Assembly (NCBI GenBank): GCA_900315705.1
Contig: ONAB01000013.1
Span: 1 to 64,000, forward strand
Reading direction: 5' to 3'
Length of the DNA: 64,000 bases
Source: an uncultured Bacteroidales bacterium
GTDB taxonomy: Bacteria > Bacteroidota > Bacteroidia > Bacteroidales > WCHB1-69
Shown here: one piece after another, positions 43,080 to 48,873 of the stretch
Position numbering within the stretch: the stretch's first letter is position 1
Layout of the letters: every line of letters starts with the position of its first letter
Program-made: the position numbers and the translations under genes
Notes under the pieces: model-generated
Seen by the model: only the letters and a program-made list of their open reading frames with translations
Told to the model about the DNA's origin: nothing
The model's database searches: none

Positions 43080-44486
43080 ATGGGTGGTTTCTTTGGCGTG
43101 GTTTCTTCAAACCCCTGTGTATCAGACCTTTTTTACGGAGTGGATTATCACTCCCATCTCGGAACAAAACGTGGCGGCCTGGTCACGTGGGACGGCACCT
43201 CTTTTCACCGTTCCATCCACAATATCGACAACACCTACTTCCGCACCAAGTTCGGGGATGAGGTGGACAAATTTGTGGGCAATTCCGGCATCGGGGTCAT
43301 CAGCGACACGGATTCGCAGCCTTTGGTGGTGAACTCCCACTTGGGCCGCTTCGCCATCGTCACGGTGGCGCGCGTCAATAACCTCGCCGAGCTCGAGAAG
43401 GAGTGCCTCGACAACCGCCAGCAGTTCACTGAACTTAGCTCCGGCGTCACCAACCAGACCGAGCTCATCGCCCTTCTGATCTCCCAGGGCGAGACGTTTG
43501 TGGACGGCATCCAGAATGTGTACCGGAAGATAAAGGGCGCCTGTTCGATGCTGCTGCTCACGGAAGAGGGCATCATCGCCGCCCGCGACCTCTACGGCCG
43601 TACCCCCATAGTGATAGGGAGCAAGGACGGAAGCCGGGCGCTGGCGTTCGAGAGCCATAGCTTTATGAACCTCGGCTACGACATCGACCGTTTCGTCGGG
43701 CCCGGGGAGATTGTGAAGGTGACCGCCGACGGCTGCCAGCAGTTGCTGCCGCCGAACGACAAAATGCAAGTATGCTCGTTCCTCTGGGTGTACTACGGCT
43801 ACCCCTCCACAATGTATGAGGATATCAATGTCGAAAACTCCCGCTATATCGGCGGTTACGAGATGGGCAAGACGGATGATGTGGAGGCCGACTTCGTTTC
43901 CGCCATCCCTGATTCCGGCATCGGAATGGCCGTGGGCTATGCCAAGGGCAAGGGTATCCCGTACGAGCGCGCCATTGTGAAATACACGCCCACCTGGTCG
44001 AGGAGCTTTATGCCCTCCAACCAGAATATGCGCGAGCACGTGGCGATGATGAAGCTCCTGCCCAACACCACCCTCCTCAAAGGCAAGCGCATCGTGTTCT
44101 GTGATGACTCCATCGTGCGCGGCACCCAGCTTCGCGACAATGTGAAGAAACTCTATGCCGCCGGCGCCAAGGAGGTGCACATCCGCATCAGCTGCCCGCC
44201 GCTGCTATACGGCTGTTATTATCTCAACTTCTCCGCCTCCAAGACCGAACTGGAGCTCATCACCCGTCGCGTGATTGAGGAGCTGGAGGGTGATAGCACC
44301 AAGAATCTCCATCTTTATATGGATGAAACCACTCCGCAATATGCCAAGATGGTGGAGATTATCCGCAAACATTTAGGCGTTGACACCTTGAAATTCAACA
44401 CGCTAGGCACTATTGCCAAGGCCATCGGTCTGCCCAAGGAGCGCATCTGCACCCACTGCTTCGACGGTTCCTCTTACGGAGAGTAA
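43080..44486 (+). CDS. Amidophosphoribosyltransferase-like protein lacking the N-terminal catalytic cysteine
   Basis: A 468-residue PurF-family protein. The N-terminal Ntn-hydrolase glutaminase domain begins MGGFFGVVSSNPCVSDLFYG with SHLGTKRGGL following; the residue after Met, the nucleophilic Cys in active PurF (MCGI...), is glycine. A TAA lies three codons upstream in frame, so no longer start can supply a Cys. The phosphoribosyltransferase half keeps its PRPP loop RIVFCDDSIVRGTQLRD. It may use ammonia directly, need another amidase, or have a regulatory role. Similar Cys-less paralogs exist, as I recall, in other Bacteroidota. Confidence 0.85.
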   Translation: MGGFFGVVSSNPCVSDLFYGVDYHSHLGTKRGGLVTWDGTSFHRSIHNIDNTYFRTKFGDEVDKFVGNSGIGVISDTDSQPLVVNSHLGRFAIVTVARVNNLAELEKECLDNRQQFTELSSGVTNQTELIALLISQGETFVDGIQNVYRKIKGACSMLLLTEEGIIAARDLYGRTPIVIGSKDGSRALAFESHSFMNLGYDIDRFVGPGEIVKVTADGCQQLLPPNDKMQVCSFLWVYYGYPSTMYEDINVENSRYIGGYEMGKTDDVEADFVSAIPDSGIGMAVGYAKGKGIPYERAIVKYTPTWSRSFMPSNQNMREHVAMMKLLPNTTLLKGKRIVFCDDSIVRGTQLRDNVKKLYAAGAKEVHIRISCPPLLYGCYYLNFSASKTELELITRRVIEELEGDSTKNLHLYMDETTPQYAKMVEIIRKHLGVDTLKFNTLGTIAKAIGLPKERICTHCFDGSSYGE

Positions 44487-44530
44487 AAGCGTCAGCACCA
44501 TCATCGATTGTTGCACTCTGCTGCACCCGT

Positions 44531-44551
44531 GGGATGCGTGTGCGTGAGCCA
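44531..44551. repeat. Copy 1 of a 21-bp word (ggatgcgtgtgcgtgagcc core)
   Basis: Identical over 21 bases to 47111-47131 and similar to 53112-53133. It joins directly to the decayed hypB-like sequence. Confidence 0.85.
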
Positions 44552-44555
44552 CGAT

Positions 44556-44697
44556 TTCAACTCTGCGAGCGTCAGCATCTTTCTCATTCTCTGCAATGAC
44601 GCCTTTCTGATTCCGAAAACTTTTGCCTCTTGCATTTCATTACAACTTCTTGAGATGCAAGCATATAATATTTTTTTGGTTCAAATGTCACCTTTTA
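44556..44697 (-). pseudogene. Decayed copy of the hypB promoter and first codons
   Basis: About 142 bp align to 52939-53079, the hypB promoter and first 27 or so codons. Shared blocks include cagcatctttctcattctct, gatt-ccga/cga-aa-actttt, and tcttgcatt-tattacaactt. The copy has substitutions in the -7 box (caagcata against caaatgta) and coding part, and the rest of hypB is missing. It fills the 283-bp gap between the PurF-like gene and the ECF operon; otherwise nothing is seen in that gap. Confidence 0.8.
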
Positions 44698-44769
44698 CCC
44701 CACTCATCCGTTTAACAGTTGAATCGATTCGGTAAATAACGGAAATGTAAAACCTTAAAAATAATAGTT

Positions 44770-45225
44770 ATGGAAGAAATCATAGATGTCCTTGCGGTGG
44801 TACTTGTAATCGGTGGAGTCTGCATAGCATTACCGCTGATAATCCTGTGGATGACCAACAAGCGGAAAAATCACGAAATCGACAAGAAGACGGAAATTCT
44901 GATGGCCCTGTTGGAGAAAAATCCAGATCTTGACCCGGCCGAAGTGTTAGACAAACTGGATATGTCGTCGGAAGACGGCAAGAAATCCCTGAAAGAAAGA
45001 CTGTTAGAAAAACTTTTGGGCGGATGTATCTGCACATTAACCGGTATAGTCATCTTCTTCACCCATTTGTTTGGTTTTGTGTTTTTAGGGGACAAGACCA
45101 CTGGAGTAGTCGGCGGCGGCGTCTTGACGGCCGTAGGTATAGCCCTTATCATCCATTACTTTGTCAGCAAGAAGATGCTACAGAGTGAGATAGAGACTGA
45201 AGAGAAACGGATAACCGAGAAATAA
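44770..45225 (+). CDS. DUF6249-like membrane protein
   Basis: A 151-residue protein with an N-terminal membrane helix (VLAVVLVIGGVCIALPLIIL), a cytosolic helical linker (KRKNHEIDKKTEILMALLEK, then NPDLDPAEVLDKLD) and two more C-terminal hydrophobic segments (TLTGIVIFFTHLFGFVFLG, GVLTAVGIALIIHYFV). Membrane proteins of this shape (DUF6249) are often encoded before ECF sigma factors in Bacteroidota. It sits 8 bp upstream of the sigma gene and may act in the same envelope signalling unit. The function is unknown. Confidence 0.75.
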   Translation: MEEIIDVLAVVLVIGGVCIALPLIILWMTNKRKNHEIDKKTEILMALLEKNPDLDPAEVLDKLDMSSEDGKKSLKERLLEKLLGGCICTLTGIVIFFTHLFGFVFLGDKTTGVVGGGVLTAVGIALIIHYFVSKKMLQSEIETEEKRITEK

Positions 45226-45233
45226 ATCTCCGA

Positions 45234-45713
45234 ATGACACGAGAACAATTCATAGCCTTAGTTTCGGAGGAGCAGGAGTCTTTGCGGAGATTCCTGCTTG
45301 CCCTGTGTGAGGGCGACCGGATGGAGGCGGAGGACATCGCGCAGGAGGCGATGGTGAAGGCGTACATCGCGATGGAGCGGTTCGTGGAGCGGGCCAAGTT
45401 CGCCACGTGGCTCTTCAAGATCGCCTACAACACCTTCCTCGACCACCAGCGATCGGGGTGGAACCGCCGGACGGACTTGGACGCGGCGGAGCAGATGCCG
45501 GGCGGTCCGCGCGCCGACGATGCCTTCCAATACCAAGAGCTGTACGAAGCCATCGGCACGCTGCCGCTGAAGGAGAAGAGCGCCATCCTGCTGTTCTACG
45601 TCAGCGGCTACTCCGTGAAGGAGATTGCGAAAATCACGGGAAGTACCCAATTGGCTGTGAAGCAGCAACTTTCAAGAGGGAGAGTTAAACTTAGACTAAT
45701 TTTGGAACGATGA
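45234..45713 (+). CDS. RNA polymerase ECF sigma factor
   Basis: A 159-residue sigma-70 family protein with regions 2 and 4 only. Region 2 (about 20-66) contains EAEDIAQEAMVKAYIAMERF-like helices and TWLFKIAYNTFLDHQR; region 4 (about 105-155) contains LPLKEKSAILLFYVSGYSVK and EIAKITGSTQLAVKQQLSRG. It would direct transcription of a small regulon in response to a signal. The stop overlaps the next gene by 4 bp. A 29-bp exact piece of this gene (45274-45302) recurs at 53080-53108. Confidence 0.92.
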   Translation: MTREQFIALVSEEQESLRRFLLALCEGDRMEAEDIAQEAMVKAYIAMERFVERAKFATWLFKIAYNTFLDHQRSGWNRRTDLDAAEQMPGGPRADDAFQYQELYEAIGTLPLKEKSAILLFYVSGYSVKEIAKITGSTQLAVKQQLSRGRVKLRLILER

Positions 45714-46087
45714 AAGAGAAGATCACTATAGAAGAATTGTTCGCCCGGTACCAGCCGGATATGGGCGACCGCAACGAATATTTGGAGAAGATTTCCAAGA
45801 AGTTAGAGGCGGCAGAATATGCGAAACGGTATCGTGAGGCGCAAACGAGACGTTACCGCCGGATGATGGTGGCCGTGTTCATCTCGGGCATCGTCACGGG
45901 CGCCATCGGCATTGTGCTCGTGCTGTCGCACCCGCAATGGCTGTTACCGACGCAGACCGCCTTCGTCGGAGTGTCCTTCCCCGCATTCTCGCTGCTCCCG
46001 AAAGTGCTACTGCTATTGGCTATATGCTTTGTGAGCTGGTGTATCACGGGGTTGGTGCGGAAACTCAGTGAAGTTTCGCACATTTGA
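45710..46087 (+). CDS. Small membrane protein, putative anti-sigma factor
   Basis: A 125-residue protein. The N-terminal cytosolic part (about 1-45) is charged and helical (ITIEELFARYQPDMGDRNEY, LEKISKKLEAAEYAKRY), followed by two membrane helices (MVAVFISGIVTGAIGIVLVL; LLPKVLLLLAICFVSWCITG). It overlaps the sigma factor gene by 4 bp, the typical place for an anti-sigma factor, and the cytosolic N terminus could bind the sigma. No zinc-binding HxxxCxxC motif is present, so the role is inferred from position. Confidence 0.7.
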   Translation: MKEKITIEELFARYQPDMGDRNEYLEKISKKLEAAEYAKRYREAQTRRYRRMMVAVFISGIVTGAIGIVLVLSHPQWLLPTQTAFVGVSFPAFSLLPKVLLLLAICFVSWCITGLVRKLSEVSHI

Positions 46088-46148
46088 GCATCGTGGAGAG
46101 GAATGGCGAAGGTCGGTGCGGTGAAAATAAGTTTTATTCGCCGCATTT

Positions 46149-46447
46149 TTATTTCGACCCCCACACCACATTCACGTTGTCGCTGACCGCCAAGTCGTCG
46201 GAGGTGATGTCGAGACTGTTAACCGTGCTGGCTTTCCTTTTTCCGTATCCTCACCGTCAGTTGGATTTGCTCCTTGGGGTGTTCTTCGGGGGCGATGCGG
46301 CAGTCGAAAAACTGCGGCAAAATCACCACCTGACTGCGCCAAAAAGCGGGCCAGACGCGAAATAATTGTACAAGTCCAAAGTGCTGACGACGATGATCGA
46401 AAACAATTTTCTTGACGAATAATGTGTCTGACCGTTTTTTCTTTCAT
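46149..46447 (-). pseudogene. Frameshifted remnant of an unknown gene
   Basis: Inside the 638-bp gap 46088-46725, protein-like sequence is spread over shifted frames on the minus strand. One frame gives VKKIVFDHRRQHFGLVQLFR, then PQFFDCRIAPEEHPKEQIQL; the next gives LDITSDDLAVSDNVNVVWGS and a stop at 46149. The continuous frame through the same bases is Arg/Pro-rich and unlike a protein. Just upstream (46453-46520) a separate fragment reads KVLEDIALKIKRMHLKAAAE then stop. The family is not recognised. The rest of the gap is AT-rich and holds the promoter at 46693 and a half repeat at 46549. Confidence 0.45.
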
Positions 46448-46692
46448 AAGAATTATTCTGCTGCGGCCTTCAAATGCATTCTCTTGATCTTCAATGCAAT
46501 GTCTTCCAACACCTTCGGCCATCGGCCCCGGGAGTGAATCTGTGCCACTCTGCGAGTTTCGCGGGAATATTATCCCTTATCAACTGAGCAAAGCCTGTTG
46601 TGCTTTTGAATCAAATATTAACAATTAATTGTAAATATTATAAAATAATAGAAAATAATATTGCAAATCCGGCTTTTGTATTAAAAAATTAT

Positions 46693-46700
46693 TATTTTTG
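46693..46700 (+). promoter_or_regulatory. DUF5618 gene promoter -7 box
   Basis: TATTTTTG on the plus strand, 25 bp upstream of the start at 46726; excludes an in-frame ATG at 46600. Confidence 0.65.
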
Positions 46701-46725
46701 CAGCCGAATTATTAAATTGAAAATT

Positions 46726-47127
46726 ATGGAACAAGTAAATCCCATTGATGAGGCCAGAAGATATGTGGCCAACGCGCTGGAGATCATTGAGAAATCCAAG
46801 TATGATCCTGAAACAAAGTTATATAAAGACAAAAAGTATGTGCGTATTGCGGGCGACACGCTGTGGAAAGGCTGTCTGATAGCCCTCGATGCAGTGTTTC
46901 AGGTGCGCAAGGGGAAAGGCCGCCCGTCTATTGAAAAGTACAAGGAAGCGGTCTCCAAACGTGACGGCAAACTGCTACAATTTGTCAATTCCGGCTACGA
47001 AACTATGCATCTGTATATGGGTTATGACGGCAATAAGGACAGGAAAGTCTGCAACGCCGGATTCGATATGGCCAACAATATCATTGACCGCTGTGCCTTG
47101 TTGTACCCTGGGGATGCGTGTGCGTGA
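46726..47127 (+). CDS. DUF5618 family protein
   Basis: A 133-residue helical cytoplasmic protein that starts MEQVNPIDEARRYVANALEI and contains KKYVRIAGDTLWKGCLIALD and KGRPSIEKYKEAVSKRDGKL, as in DUF5618 proteins of Bacteroidales. The helical pattern is reminiscent of HEPN-type bundles, but no catalytic R-x4-6-H is clear. The function is unknown. The last codons (PGDACA and stop) are encoded by the 21-bp word at 47111-47131, so the original C terminus may have been replaced by a rearrangement. Confidence 0.75.
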   Translation: MEQVNPIDEARRYVANALEIIEKSKYDPETKLYKDKKYVRIAGDTLWKGCLIALDAVFQVRKGKGRPSIEKYKEAVSKRDGKLLQFVNSGYETMHLYMGYDGNKDRKVCNAGFDMANNIIDRCALLYPGDACA

Positions 47128-47131
47128 GCCA
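47111..47131. repeat. Copy 2 of the 21-bp word
   Basis: Identical to 44531-44551; supplies the last codons and stop of the DUF5618 gene. Confidence 0.85.
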
Positions 47132-47147
47132 TAGCCCGCAACACCCA

Positions 47148-47495
47148 TCAACATTCATTTCCAACACTCGCTGTACGTTGGGCTTTGACGAGAGTCCACA
47201 CGGCCCATACGGCGGTGAGAACTAGCGACATAGGCACACCGACGGTGAGCAACTCTCGGAGCATAGCGGGAAACCCTCCCGACTCCAGTGCAGAGAAGAA
47301 TGGAAAACGCCAGGTGAGCTCGCCGTTGATGATGTGATCGACGATGAGCATCACGGTGCCACCCCAAAGCATCTTCTCTAATGCCGGGATGTTCCGCTTC
47401 AGCGGGGATTCTGAACTTTCAATCGCTTTCGCGTTGACTTTACGGTAGGCGCTCGTGGCGATGGCCTGCGCCATAGGGATGATAAAACAGGACAT
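47148..47495 (-). CDS. Hypothetical small membrane protein
   Basis: A 115-residue protein with a first hydrophobic stretch near residues 42-55 (MLWGGTVMLIVDHIINGELT) and a second near 85-105 (VGVPMSLVLTAVWAVWTLVK). The sequence starts MSCFIIPMAQAIATSAYRKV and is conserved-looking with GC-rich third positions like the core genes. It has no recognised family. It is separated by a repeat tract from the secreted-protein gene upstream and converges with the DUF5618 gene. Confidence 0.65.
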   Translation of the reverse strand: MSCFIIPMAQAIATSAYRKVNAKAIESSESPLKRNIPALEKMLWGGTVMLIVDHIINGELTWRFPFFSALESGGFPAMLRELLTVGVPMSLVLTAVWAVWTLVKAQRTASVGNEC

Positions 47496-47499
47496 ATTC

Positions 47500-47595
47500 G
47501 TTGGTATTGTTTATTACTTCGTGTTAATTATTTCATGTTGGTTAGCTTCGCTGTTGATTACTTCGTGTTTAACAGCTTCGCTGTTAGTTGTTTGA
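47500..47595. repeat. Micro-repeat array (ttacttcgtgtt / ttagcttcgctgtt units)
   Basis: Between the small membrane protein and the secreted-protein gene, the units ttacttcgtgttaat, ttggttagcttcgctg, ttgattacttcgtg and acagcttcgctgttag follow one another. The right end of the array enters the last codons of the downstream-coded gene at 47584. The same units recur at 48750, 51735 and 52275. Confidence 0.8.
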
Positions 47596-48339
47596 GTTGG
47601 TGATGGGGAAGCAGTGGTAGGTGAAGGCCATGTTGCTGACAAATTCTTTCATGAGTATGTCTTCGGAGAAAGTGCTGCCGAAGAGGTACGGGTTTTCGAG
47701 CATGAACTCCCGCATCAGTTCGTTGTTCACAAGTTGGTAGGAGTTGTCAGAGTAGTCGAAGTTCCGCCAATCGGGGTCGATTTTCCGGCCGTTGACGATG
47801 ATTTCCTCGGGTGCGTCAGAATAGACCAGTCCTTGACCGGCGATTTCCATACAGAGGCGCATGGTGGGTACAGCGGCAGAGACATAGTACAAGGGACGCA
47901 TCTCTCGAAATCGATTGACATTTATCCAATCACTGTAGTCGTCGTATCTGCATGCCTGAGGCTGAATGACGGGTTCAATGACGTAACAACCTCTCACCAT
48001 TCTTCCTAACCTGCTGTAAACCATGCTATTTTCTGGCAAGTTGTTTGATGGATTGGGATTTCGGTACACCAGAGTCATTTTATCGCGATCAAAGCTGGAA
48101 ATGGGCACCGCCGTATCACCTTCGTTCACAATCTCCGCCTGAATACGAAGATATACATGTCCACGATCGTAGGAAGGGATAAGGACTTCACCCAACCGCA
48201 TTTTCTCGGGTTCCCAAATTTTGTCTGTAACATTGCTGATTTCCAATGACTTGAACTTAATGGAAACCTGTGCTGCGCAAGGCAGGGTTGCGAAGCAGCA
48301 TACGACGGCAATGGCTGATATGAGAATTCGTTTATACAT
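47584..48339 (-). CDS. Hypothetical secreted protein, 251 residues
   Basis: An exported protein with the signal peptide MYKRILISAIAVVCCFATL (cleavage near PCAAQ). The mature part begins VSIKFKSLEISNVTDKIW and contains GDTAVPISSFDRDKMTLVYR, a beta-rich pattern of Bacteroidota periplasmic proteins without a known function. It is unlike its neighbours in carrying seven CATG words in 756 bp, where the core genes have almost none, which suggests recent transfer. The promoter is at 48359-48366. Confidence 0.75.
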   Translation of the reverse strand: MYKRILISAIAVVCCFATLPCAAQVSIKFKSLEISNVTDKIWEPEKMRLGEVLIPSYDRGHVYLRIQAEIVNEGDTAVPISSFDRDKMTLVYRNPNPSNNLPENSMVYSRLGRMVRGCYVIEPVIQPQACRYDDYSDWINVNRFREMRPLYYVSAAVPTMRLCMEIAGQGLVYSDAPEEIIVNGRKIDPDWRNFDYSDNSYQLVNNELMREFMLENPYLFGSTFSEDILMKEFVSNMAFTYHCFPITNSNN

Positions 48340-48358
48340 TGTTTCAACTTTTAGATTG

Positions 48359-48366
48359 CAAAATTA
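48359..48366 (-). promoter_or_regulatory. Promoter -7 box of the 251-residue secreted protein gene
   Basis: TAATTTTG on the minus strand, 20 bp upstream of the start at 48339. Confidence 0.55.
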
Positions 48367-48401
48367 CATTTTTTTCCGACCAACCCCACAACTACTAACT
48401 G

Positions 48402-48749
48402 CTAACTGCTAACTACTAACTCTTTTATTTCGACTTCGTTGCCACGCAGCAACCAGGTATTCTCGCTGTGGCAGTGAGGGCACGTCTTTCCGTGTTTCAC
48501 CGTCTCGTACTCTTGCTTGCAGTCGTCGCACCAGGTGACGGCGGGGATAATGTTGCACTTCAGCTCACAACCCTTCAGCAGCTCCTCTTTGTCGGCGGCC
48601 CAGCGCCAGCAGTCGGTGAGCAGGTGCGGCACTACCGTGGAGACCTCCCCGATGTCCATAACCACTGCGGAGACCCGCTCCACGTGGTTCTCCTCCGCCA
48701 CCTTCTTGACGTCCCGGATAATATAGAAGACGATACCTAATTCGTGCAT
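48402..48749 (-). CDS. hypA: Hydrogenase/urease nickel incorporation protein HypA
   Basis: A 115-residue metallochaperone. The start MHELGIVFYII keeps the nickel-binding His2, which is why 48749 is chosen over an in-frame ATG two codons upstream. The zinc site is CDDCKQEYETVKHGKTCPHC (two CxxC pairs). HypA hands nickel to HypB and to the [NiFe] hydrogenase large subunit. The last codons (LVVSS and stop) are read from an actgctaactactaac repeat tract, so the C-terminal end may be recent. No [NiFe] hydrogenase is in the window. Confidence 0.92.
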   Translation of the reverse strand: MHELGIVFYIIRDVKKVAEENHVERVSAVVMDIGEVSTVVPHLLTDCWRWAADKEELLKGCELKCNIIPAVTWCDDCKQEYETVKHGKTCPHCHSENTWLLRGNEVEIKELVVSS

Positions 48750-48873
48750 AGTCACTTCGTGTTGGTTAGCTTCGCTGTTAGTTATTTAATGTTAGTTAGC
48801 TTCGCTGTTGGTAACACGCTGTAACTAACACGCAGTAATAAACACGCAGTAACCAACACGCAGTAACCAACAT
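48750..48873. repeat. Micro-repeat array between hypA and the flavoprotein gene
   Basis: Units gtgttggttagcttcgctg, ttagttatttaatg, taacacgctgtaactaac and four copies of aacacgcagtaa fill the gap. The last copies read caacacgcagtaacca. No promoter is seen. Confidence 0.8.

Noticed and set aside
44508-44735. A 75-codon frame on the plus strand after the PurF-like gene
   Set aside because: It lies within the 21-bp word and the decayed hypB copy and is explained as antisense of that remnant.
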